DNA of 22,778 nucleotides. Origin: CAZZCN01 sp964652975 (GTDB lineage: Bacteria > Bacillota > Clostridia > Saccharofermentanales > UBA5734). Every line of letters starts with the position of its first letter. Position 1 is the stretch's first letter. The position numbers were made by a program, and so were the translations under genes. The notes beneath the pieces were generated by a model. The model did no database searches and was not told where the DNA came from. It saw only the letters and a program-made list of their open reading frames with translations. Of the stretch, positions 1 to 5,838 are shown piece after piece. The DNA is taken from the NCBI GenBank assembly GCA_964652975.1, contig CAZZCN010000052.1, positions 1-22,778 on the forward strand, in the 5' to 3' direction.

Positions 1-332
1 TCGATATGTTCCCAAGTTATCAGCAGCAGCAGATAAAGGTGCAACTAGCAGGAGTTTTGCAAGGAGTAATATCTCAACAACTTATGCGTACAATGGGCGT
101 AAAGGGAAGAGTAGCAGCGATAGAACTGATGCTGATGACAGACGCTGTAAGGAATGTTATCAGAGAAGGCAAAACACACCAGATTCCTTCCATAATGCAA
201 ACCTCTATCTCAAGTGGCATGCTTACAATGGATCATTCACTTGCTCAACTGGTAAAAGAGAAGAAAATAACCATGAACGATGCGATCCTTCATTGTGATG
301 ACATCGAGATGCTTAAGCGATATATCAATTAA
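1..332 (+). CDS. pilT: PilT, type IV pilus retraction ATPase (C-terminal part; 5' end outside window)
   Basis: The reading frame is open from the left edge, so only the last ~110 residues are seen. They match the C-terminal half of the PilT retraction ATPase: the stretch around VFPSYQQQQIKVQLAGVLQG corresponds to the family's VFPPHQQ..VR.QLA..LQG segment. It is followed by GRVAAIELML and by AVRNVIREGK, which corresponds to the AIRNLIRE motif that separates retraction ATPases from PilB extension ATPases. The end, ISSGMLTMDHSLAQL, is also typical. PilT sits as a hexamer at the base of the pilus and hydrolyses ATP to pull pilin back into the membrane. The Walker motifs lie outside the window. 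The gene ends just ahead of a bidirectional terminator. It presumably belongs to an upstream pilus operon, perhaps with pilB, which cannot be seen. Confidence 0.93.
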   Translation, partial: DMFPSYQQQQIKVQLAGVLQGVISQQLMRTMGVKGRVAAIELMLMTDAVRNVIREGKTHQIPSIMQTSISSGMLTMDHSLAQLVKEKKITMNDAILHCDDIEMLKRYIN

Positions 333-359
333 AAATCAAAAAAAGAGTTATAAAATCTA

Positions 360-394
360 AATGTGAGTTGTAATAAAATGTGAGTTGCAATAAA
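360..394. repeat. 17-bp tandem direct repeat downstream of pilT
   Basis: Two nearly identical units starting AATGTGAGTTG lie head to tail (360-376 and 377-393, one base different). A degenerate third unit (GAGTTATAAAATCT) sits just upstream at about 345-358. No function is evident; this may be a slippage product between pilT and its terminator. Confidence 0.6.
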
Positions 395-406
395 AATAAT
401 CAAAAT

Positions 407-445
407 AAAAGCGGTAATATTATAAACAAATATTATCGCTTTTTG
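407..445. terminator. Bidirectional intrinsic terminator between pilT and the convergent unknown gene
   Basis: AAAAGCGGTAATATT (407-421) pairs with AATATTATCGCTTTT (429-443 or so) through one G-T wobble, with a 7-nt loop. A T run follows on the plus strand and the A run gives one on the minus strand. Its position between two convergent genes fits a terminator working both ways. Confidence 0.85.
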
Positions 446-495
446 CTGTTATTTACCTTTAGAAATCTATAATTTCAGGAATTATCAATAACTTA

Positions 496-1638
496 TCAAT
501 ACCTTGTTATCGTCAGTAAATCCTTAGTATACAGAATATCAAATGTAAGGAAGCTCAGCTTTATAACACCGGCTTTGACTATCCCCAGAATCTGGTCATG
601 CGCGTTGGCGATACCTTCCTCGTCCATTGCAGGCCAATAATCATTCGGATAATTTTTGTTAGTCCATGTCTCCAGCAACTGATTGTAAATCTTGGGATCA
701 TATGCATATGCGTCATTGAACCATGAAGCGCAGTCAACCACTATATAGTTTCCGAAATTTATTGCGAAGAAACCATTCTGAAAGGGCTGCAGGCCTTTTA
801 TTTTACCTGCTATAGAACTGTATAACTGCACTTTTTGGGTGTTTTTGTTAGTTAATTCCTCAAGCATTGAAGTGAATCGTTTCTGACGGATTAATTGGAG
901 CATGCTCTGTGAAAGACCAAACGACTCATCATCACTTTCGTTCGAGAGACGATTAGAGATTGCTTCACTGATCAATGGTGACATTTCATCAAATTCGACC
1001 TTAGCTGCATAATTCTTCATTGCCGGCTTCAAAAATTCCGCCTTGGATACGGTAATAAGCCCGGCAAACACTTCCTCATAGCTTATTAACTCTTCCTTTT
1101 CACAAAGGGTAATATATGCTAGGTGCAATCGCTGAATAAAAGGCGTGTTAGTTATTAAATCATATCGTTCGCAAAATTTATCGACGGTGGTCTTTTCTTT
1201 GCGAATTGTATTGCAAGCACGCAGAAACATATCATCCCAGGGGAGTCCGAACTTGCCCACAAAAGTTTTCTCATATTCTTTTTTCTTATTTTGACTCATC
1301 CATTCACAAGCTGAAACGAAGAGTGCTATAGGACGCTTGTTATCTGCATGTATCTGGCAGTATGCCCATCCAATATAAAAAATATTTGCTGTGACTCTTG
1401 TAGGGAATATCTTCTTTAGGCTCGCATACTCTTCCTTGGTACAGACCGTGGAAATCTGGTAGATATAATTAAAATCTGACAAAGTAAGAGCGGAAAGTGG
1501 ACTGCCTTCATTTCTCAACTCTTCCAGTCTTTCTACAGCAACAGAATCATTCATCAGGGCGTAGTCAATTGGAAAAGGAAATCTGCTTTTAAGTTCATCC
1601 CTTATATTTATCAGTGATTGAGGTTTAAAATCTTGCAC
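496..1638 (-). CDS. Conserved-looking hypothetical protein, 380 aa; possible EH-signature-like partner of the coiled-coil protein
   Basis: I do not recognise this protein securely. It is soluble, 380 residues, with no signal peptide or membrane segment, mostly helical in appearance, and rich in Trp/Tyr in the middle and C-terminal parts. The start is GTG at 1638, about 11 nt after an AAGGA ribosome binding site. It lies 114 nt downstream of the coiled-coil gene on the same strand and is probably co-transcribed. Near the C-terminus, a strand-like stretch (FGNYIVVDCASWFNDAYAYDP, roughly residues 293-313) and the later EEGIANAHDQ resemble, from memory only, the EH-signature domain of ZorC-type anti-phage proteins (conserved acidic residue, GNA.Y.Y, late His), with Asp in place of Glu. 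That is a hypothesis, not an assignment. Its place within a pilus region could equally mean a pilus- or envelope-related role. Confidence 0.7.
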   Translation of the reverse strand: MQDFKPQSLINIRDELKSRFPFPIDYALMNDSVAVERLEELRNEGSPLSALTLSDFNYIYQISTVCTKEEYASLKKIFPTRVTANIFYIGWAYCQIHADNKRPIALFVSACEWMSQNKKKEYEKTFVGKFGLPWDDMFLRACNTIRKEKTTVDKFCERYDLITNTPFIQRLHLAYITLCEKEELISYEEVFAGLITVSKAEFLKPAMKNYAAKVEFDEMSPLISEAISNRLSNESDDESFGLSQSMLQLIRQKRFTSMLEELTNKNTQKVQLYSSIAGKIKGLQPFQNGFFAINFGNYIVVDCASWFNDAYAYDPKIYNQLLETWTNKNYPNDYWPAMDEEGIANAHDQILGIVKAGVIKLSFLTFDILYTKDLLTITRY

Positions 1639-1747
1639 TTTAGTTTTGTCCTTATACTTTCGTTAGAATTCTATTAGCTGCTGTTTGTTGTTCGTTGGTT
1701 TGTTGTGTCGTGTTTTAGTTATAGGCCTTATACTTTCGATAGAATTC
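1638..1747 (-). repeat. Imperfect ~34-nt direct repeat of a gene leader, separated by an A/C-rich spacer
   Basis: Read on the minus strand, a block starting GAATTCTATCGAAAGTATAA at 1747-1712 recurs as GAATTCTAACGAAAGTATAA at 1671-1638. Both copies continue with AAGG and then AACTAAA. The second copy supplies the ribosome binding site of the 380-aa gene; the first sits directly after the stop of the upstream gene. The ~40 nt between them are almost only A and C on the sense strand (ACAACAAACCAAC type). Confidence 0.75.
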
Positions 1748-1752
1748 CAGCT

Positions 1753-3102
1753 CTATTTAGAAATTTTCGGAAGTGCGTCGGCAGCTTCCTGAATGTTAAC
1801 AGTAACTGTAACAAGACGTTTGACAATCTCTGCAAGTGCCTCATCAATTTGAATGAGCGCGGCAGATACTGACTTATCCATACCGGATTCAAACATCGTT
1901 GAAGACTCTTGCGTCTCGCTTTTAAAAGATGCAACATTATTATTGAGCTGCTGAGTTATAGTCTGTAAACCATTGATATGTTCCTCAAGGGTTGAATTAA
2001 ATTTATTGATACTCTGACCAAAGCTCTTGGAATAATTCTCGGCACTGGAGGTGATCTTCTGATATTCAGCATTGACCGCCTCGGACATAGCCTGTGCGAC
2101 ACCACTTAACTTCGAATCAAGATTACTTCCCAGCTCACTGTAGCTGTTAGTAATACCTGCAGAAAATTGGGTAGCTGAATCGCTTATATTGCCAGCGATT
2201 TCTTTCAGTACAACTACGGTGCCTTCTATAATATCGGTTGTAGATTGAAGATTCGCACCAAATTCCACAAGAACTGACTTCGCTGCCTGCTCGGTATTTA
2301 GCTGCATTGAACTGACAGCGTTATTAAGAAGGTCAGCAGTGATTTTATTCTGTGATGCTAGTGTCTCCGCAGTAGTGCCTGCAATTTTCTGAACTTGTGC
2401 AGTTGTCTCAATTAACTCCTTGAAAAAATAGCTGTTCTCGCTTGCGTCCTTCTTGGCTTGGGCAATCGAATGTGCCAATTCGCCCAATATACCTGTAAGA
2501 TTAAGAACCGTTCCTCCAAGAGTGCTCGCTGCCTTAGACACATGGTCGGAAACTTCCTTGGTCTGTGAATATATATTGATGTTCTGAGCGGAAAGCTCCT
2601 TTACTGTCTGGGTAACATTAGCAAACTCGCCTGAAAAAAGACGAGTGGTCTCGTTTAGTGATGACAGAATTTCATTTTCTTTGAGGATCAGATCCTTGAC
2701 CTTGTCTGACAAAGAGTGCGCCATAATACCGGCTAACTCTGCCATGCCGCTCTCCTGACGTCTTATAACCTCTTCTGAAAGCTGTGTAATCTTCAATGAA
2801 GCATCGTTGACTGCGGGAAAAAGTTCCCTGGCGACCAACTCTGAATAATAGTCATTAACCCTCTCTGTCAAAACAGTATCGGTATATTCTGTAAGCTTGC
2901 CAACAAGAATTTCGACTGCCTGCGAAAAGACCTGCTCCTGTGTCTTCGCAATATCGGCCTTTAGATCCTCCCTCATAGCTTTATTAAGCTTCATCTGAGA
3001 GTTAACAAAAATAAATACTGTTGCAATACAACCTATAAAAATTACCGCAATCAATATTATGGAAATATCTCCGGGCAATGCTGCCGCCAGTAAACTAATC
3101 AC
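1753..3102 (-). CDS. Membrane-anchored long coiled-coil protein (MCP/ZorA-tail-like), unknown function
   Basis: The predicted protein has 449 residues. I place the start at GTG 3102 because GGAGGG lies six bases upstream of it; an upstream in-frame TTG at 3123 would put the ribosome binding site inside the gene. The N-terminus has one clear membrane segment (about residues 12-34, IILIAVIFIGCIATVFIFV). About 400 residues of hydrophilic helix then follow with heptad-like spacing and many Ser/Thr/Gln/Ala. This resembles the cytoplasmic rods of chemoreceptors, RmuC-like proteins or ZorA tails. It lacks the highly conserved chemoreceptor hairpin tip and has no MotA/TolQ channel domain, so neither name is applied. 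It ends in ALPKISK. It probably forms an operon with the downstream 380-aa gene. A scaffold or sensor role at the membrane is inference. Confidence 0.75.
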   Translation of the reverse strand: MISLLAAALPGDISIILIAVIFIGCIATVFIFVNSQMKLNKAMREDLKADIAKTQEQVFSQAVEILVGKLTEYTDTVLTERVNDYYSELVARELFPAVNDASLKITQLSEEVIRRQESGMAELAGIMAHSLSDKVKDLILKENEILSSLNETTRLFSGEFANVTQTVKELSAQNINIYSQTKEVSDHVSKAASTLGGTVLNLTGILGELAHSIAQAKKDASENSYFFKELIETTAQVQKIAGTTAETLASQNKITADLLNNAVSSMQLNTEQAAKSVLVEFGANLQSTTDIIEGTVVVLKEIAGNISDSATQFSAGITNSYSELGSNLDSKLSGVAQAMSEAVNAEYQKITSSAENYSKSFGQSINKFNSTLEEHINGLQTITQQLNNNVASFKSETQESSTMFESGMDKSVSAALIQIDEALAEIVKRLVTVTVNIQEAADALPKISK

Positions 3103-3546
3103 TAAAATCCCTCCAAAAAACAAATAATTAAGAAAGTAAAACTGATTATATAACAGGACAGATATTTATATTGTAACTATTGTATCAAATCCATTATATA
3201 ACTTCCTAACCTGGTTGTAATTATACATCAATAAAAGATAATGTTCAATTGAAATACTTCACAGTCTAAATATTGTAAAACGATGGTAATAATAAAAGGA
3301 CTGGTGGTTAACATGATTACAACAATATTATGATAGTATTACATTTGTTCATAACCCCTTGATTATCATTTCTAATGTAGTATCATGAGTTAAAAGCATA
3401 AGCAAGCCATATATGAAATGATGAAGAACTCATTTAAAACAGTGTTTACAGCTTAAAATGTAGTGATAAACGCATAAAAAACAGAGAAGAAATTGTGAAT
3501 ATGTACCAAATATGTCATTTTATGCGTATTATTTGTAAAAAGTATA
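3103..3546. other. AT-rich intergenic region between divergent genes
   Basis: No gene is supported in this 444-base stretch. A TATAAT on the minus strand (3150-3145) could be the -10 of the coiled-coil gene, but no good -35 accompanies it. A 10-bp inverted repeat, ACGCATAAAA (3470-3479) and TTTTATGCGT (3518-3527), ends 19 bases before the -35 of the pilin promoter and could be an operator or a hairpin. Nothing else stands out. Confidence 0.6.
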
Positions 3547-3575
3547 TTGACAAACAAATACTGTGGTGATAAACT
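3547..3575 (+). promoter_or_regulatory. Sigma-A-type promoter of the pilin transcript
   Basis: TTGACA (3547-3552), a 17-base spacer and TAAACT (3570-3575) place the start of transcription near 3582, just ahead of the riboswitch aptamer. The elements match those of the pilC operon promoter: both have TTGACAAA, a 17-base spacer and GGTG followed by one base before TAAACT. Confidence 0.8.
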
Positions 3576-3597
3576 TTAGCTCAAGTAGGGGAAATGC

Positions 3598-3690
3598 TCT
3601 ACTAATAGCAAACCTATCGAAAGTTAGGGGCGCAAAGCTAAAGGGCCTAAAGACCACAAGTCCATGGTAGCCAGTTGCCGTTACATAACG
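3598..3690 (+). promoter_or_regulatory. c-di-GMP-I (GEMM) riboswitch aptamer upstream of the pilin gene
   Basis: The hallmarks of the class I cyclic di-GMP riboswitch are in order. A GCAAACC 5' strand is followed by a P2 hairpin closed by a GAAA tetraloop (CCTATC-GAAA-GTTAGG, 3613-3628). Then come the conserved GGGCGCAAAGC core (3628-3638) and GGGCCTAAAG, which serves as the tetraloop receptor. A GTAGCC segment follows, and the closing P1 strand TTGCC (3675-3679) pairs with GCAA (3608-3611). The RNA senses the second messenger c-di-GMP. A terminator hairpin lies downstream and before the pilin gene. Confidence 0.93.
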
Positions 3691-3721
3691 TATTATGTTA
3701 TATAGTATAACGTTTTGTATA

Positions 3722-3766
3722 AGTAACTGATTATCGAAGTATCGAGACCAGTTACTTTTTTATTTT
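3722..3766 (+). terminator. Riboswitch-controlled intrinsic terminator (expression platform of the pilin leader)
   Basis: AGTAACTG (3722-3729) and CAGTTACT (3749-3756) form a perfect 8-bp stem followed by six T's, one A and four T's. The 5' arm can instead pair with CAGTTGC (3672-3678) at the 3' end of the aptamer, giving a plausible antiterminator that competes with P1. On that reading c-di-GMP binding would favour termination. Confidence 0.82.
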
Positions 3767-3771
3767 GCAAT

Positions 3772-3791
3772 TTGGAGGCAGACGCCTCTAA
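3772..3791 (+). other. Small hairpin in the pilin mRNA leader between terminator and ribosome binding site
   Basis: TTGGAGGC (3772-3779) and GCCTCTAA (3784-3791) form an 8-bp stem with an AGAC loop. The stem buries an extra GGAGG sequence; the functional AAAAGGAGGAAAC site lies downstream at about 3799-3811. It may stabilise a read-through or processed pilin mRNA. Function is inferred. Confidence 0.5.
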
Positions 3792-3815
3792 ATATATTAA
3801 AAGGAGGAAACAAAA

Positions 3816-4217
3816 ATGTTCAACAAAATCAGAAACAGGAAATCCAACAAAAAAGGCTTCACACTCATCGAACTTATCATCGTCATCGCAATCCTCGGCA
3901 TCCTTGCAGCCATCTTAGTTCCTAGCATGCTCAACATCGTGTCGAACTCCAAAGCAGCAGTGGCGAAAGCCAATTGCCGTACTGTTTATTCAGCCGCGCA
4001 GTCAACCTATGTTTCTCTATCTGTTAATGGTACCGCACCAGGTGCTGCAACTTATACTCAGGCATCTGATCCATTTGGCGTGGCAATAGTTGCTAATCTG
4101 GGTACTGGTTTCGGAGATTTTTCAGCTACTGTTGCTGGTGGTATGGTCTCTACAATTACTTATGGTGGATATACTTACAGCTCGGCAGGTGTCTTTGCTG
4201 CTGTTGTAGCTCCCTAA
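3816..4217 (+). CDS. pilA: Type IV major pilin
   Basis: The 133-residue protein is a type IV prepilin. It has a short, positively charged leader (MFNKIRNRKSNKKG), a prepilin peptidase site between Gly14 and Phe15, and Glu at mature position 5 in FTLIELIIVIAILGILAAI. The first half of the N-terminal helix is hydrophobic, and the globular domain is small, Gly/Ala/Ser/Thr/Tyr-rich and nearly uncharged. PilC and PilB would assemble it into the pilus fibre after leader cleavage and N-methylation in the membrane. It is a single-gene transcript with a strong AAAAGGAGGAAAC site, two stop codons in a row and its own terminator. Together with the riboswitch leader, this fits the abundant structural subunit. 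The mature domain (about 119 residues) is short for a major pilin and contains one Cys only. Confidence 0.92.
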   Translation: MFNKIRNRKSNKKGFTLIELIIVIAILGILAAILVPSMLNIVSNSKAAVAKANCRTVYSAAQSTYVSLSVNGTAPGAATYTQASDPFGVAIVANLGTGFGDFSATVAGGMVSTITYGGYTYSSAGVFAAVVAP

Positions 4218-4250
4218 TAATCTAATGATAGTTTGAAGCTTAAACAAAAA

Positions 4251-4282
4251 ACCTCTGGCATTAATTTACCAGAGGTTTTTTC
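4251..4282 (+). terminator. Intrinsic terminator after the pilin gene
   Basis: ACCTCTGG (4251-4258) pairs perfectly with CCAGAGGT (4269-4276) across a 10-nt loop, followed by a six-T run. The preceding A run could make it bidirectional. Confidence 0.92.
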
Positions 4283-4381
4283 GTTAGAAGATGTACTATG
4301 TTGTGCAATATTATCTTTACAAGGAAAGACGGTTATAGCTTATCATTTCAGTATAAGGATAAAAAGTAATATGTTCTTGGT

Positions 4382-4411
4382 TTGACATACATACATACAT
4401 ATATATATACA
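4382..4411 (+). promoter_or_regulatory. Candidate promoter with a TACA microsatellite spacer, upstream of the LRR/dockerin gene
   Basis: TTGACA (4382-4387) is followed by TACA repeats and then TATATA (4404-4409, spacer 16) or TATACA (4406-4411, spacer 18). No better promoter is seen before the gene at 4543. The repeat forms the -35/-10 spacer, so unit loss or gain would change spacing by 4 bases. Confidence 0.45.
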
Positions 4412-4424
4412 TACATACATATAT
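4386..4424. repeat. (CATA)n / (TA)n simple-sequence repeat
   Basis: Two runs of CATA units flank a short (AT)n tract in the 260-base gap between the pilin terminator and the LRR gene. This is a typical slippage-prone tract. Confidence 0.85.
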
Positions 4425-4542
4425 TATATTTTCAAATATACAACAAATTAACATTTAAACTAGATCCAATACAAAGTTCAAGAATTATTTCTACAATATG
4501 ATTTATAATATATCTAATAACAATAGAAAGGTGGAAAGGTAA

Positions 4543-5697
4543 ATGTGTTCTTTTTTTAAAAAAATTAGCTGTTATTTATTCATTATTTGTATTTCATTAA
4601 CCGGGTTGCAGATTTATACTTTTGCCGATGAGAATGATGATGATTTTATTTATTACATAATTGATGATGCGATAGCTATAGTGGGGTACCTTGGTCAAGG
4701 TGGCGACATCGTTATTCCTGATACGATAGAAGGTTATCCAGTTAAAACTATTTTAGAGGCAGCATTTAATTCGAATTATGATTTACTCAGCGTTTCAATC
4801 CCTTACGGCGTAATAAGCATAGGTAATGACGCATTTGCAAATTGTGGTAGACTTTATAGCGTAAGCATTCCAGAGAGTATAGTTAATATTGGAGAAGGAG
4901 CGTTTGATTCTTGCTTGGAATTGTCAAATATAGCTATTCCGAGCGGACTAACAGTTTTGCGTAAAGGGCTTTTTAAACTTTGCAGCAGTCTTGAAACAAT
5001 TACAATACCAAAAAATATCACAATTATCGAGGAAAGCGTGTTTTCTTACTGCACTGCATTAACAAGCGTAACAATTCCAGCATCGATTACTATCATAGGA
5101 GATTCAGTATTTGAGGGTTGTACAAATCTTGGTAGCGCTACCTTTTTAGGGAATGCACCTGCTTTTGGCAACAAAGTATTTACTCAATGTTCTACAAGCT
5201 TCAAAATATATTACTCATCTACCGTACAAGGGTTTACAACACCTACATGGAATGGATACCCTACAGAAATAATTAACACTTCATTAACATCATCAATATT
5301 AGACATCAACTCGGGAAACTCAATCGTTAGTAATATTGCACCTGGATCCAGTGTGTTATCTCTTAAAAATAAAATCAACGAAACTGTTAAAGTATATAAA
5401 GGCATAACAGAACAGATAGAGTCATCCGCAGTGTCTACTGGAATGACAGTAAAATATATGTTGGGGCAAAATGTTATAAGGGAGTATTCAACAGTTATAT
5501 ACGGAGATATTGACGGAGATGCGGACATAGATATAGTTGATTTTTCAGCAGTCAAATCACATCTGTTAAAGCAATATTCACTAATAGGTATTTATAAGGA
5601 AGCTGCCAGAGTCAACAAGCAAACAAGCATTTCCATAAGAGATTTAATGGATCTGAAAAAACATATACTTACTATAAAAACGATAAGTCAGGGTTAG
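4543..5697 (+). CDS. Secreted BspA-type leucine-rich-repeat protein with C-terminal dockerin-like domain
   Basis: The protein has 384 residues. A signal peptide (KK, hydrophobic stretch 8-22, probable cleavage after TFA28) exports it. Residues about 55-215 hold five to six BspA/TpLRR-type repeats of ~23 residues with the pattern L..V.IP.....IG..AF..C, a fold used for adhesion. A linker domain (about 245-318) of the kind often found ahead of clostridial dockerins follows. Residues 321-378 are a dockerin-like pair: GDIDGDADIDIVDF is a good calcium loop, while the second repeat (ARVNKQTSISIRDLMDLKKHIL) has lost several Asp/Asn ligands. In dockerin systems this module binds a cohesin on a scaffoldin or the cell surface. 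The ribosome binding site is AGGTGGAAAGG. It lies directly after the pilin, so a role in surface attachment is likely but inferred. Confidence 0.88.
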   Translation: MCSFFKKISCYLFIICISLTGLQIYTFADENDDDFIYYIIDDAIAIVGYLGQGGDIVIPDTIEGYPVKTILEAAFNSNYDLLSVSIPYGVISIGNDAFANCGRLYSVSIPESIVNIGEGAFDSCLELSNIAIPSGLTVLRKGLFKLCSSLETITIPKNITIIEESVFSYCTALTSVTIPASITIIGDSVFEGCTNLGSATFLGNAPAFGNKVFTQCSTSFKIYYSSTVQGFTTPTWNGYPTEIINTSLTSSILDINSGNSIVSNIAPGSSVLSLKNKINETVKVYKGITEQIESSAVSTGMTVKYMLGQNVIREYSTVIYGDIDGDADIDIVDFSAVKSHLLKQYSLIGIYKEAARVNKQTSISIRDLMDLKKHILTIKTISQG

Positions 5698-5773
5698 TCT
5701 AACAGTTACTATTATAAAATAAATTCCAGATTAACAATCATCTTGCATCAGTGAATACATATAGCATAAAATT

Positions 5774-5828
5774 ACAAATACCCCCCATCCGATTAAGACA
5801 CTTACAGAAACGGACGGGGGGTATTTGT
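5774..5828. terminator. Strong hairpin between convergent genes (bidirectional terminator)
   Basis: ACAAATACCCCCCATCCG (5774-5791) pairs with CGGACGGGGGGTATTTGT (5811-5828), 17 of 18 positions, with a 19-nt loop. It is the only GC-rich stem in the gap between the LRR gene and the end of the pilus operon. T runs are short on both sides, so termination strength is inferred from the stem. Confidence 0.8.
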
Positions 5829-5838
5829 GTTTTGCTGC

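Noticed and set aside
1753..3102. Calling the coiled-coil protein a methyl-accepting chemotaxis protein or ZorA
   Set aside because: The conserved chemoreceptor hairpin tip and HAMP/sensor domains are absent, and so is the MotA/TolQ channel domain of ZorA. Only coiled-coil composition is shared.
3816..4217. Possibility that the pilin is a competence or type II secretion pseudopilin
   Set aside because: A single-gene transcript with a strong ribosome binding site, its own riboswitch and terminator, and nearby pilT and pilMNO genes fit a major type IV pilin better.
4386..4424. Repeat tract considered as a CRISPR array
   Set aside because: Units are 4 bp with no spacers; it is a simple-sequence repeat.
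5211..5555. 114-codon open frame opposite the LRR/dockerin gene
   Set aside because: Antisense shadow of a well-supported gene, with no ribosome binding site or domain.
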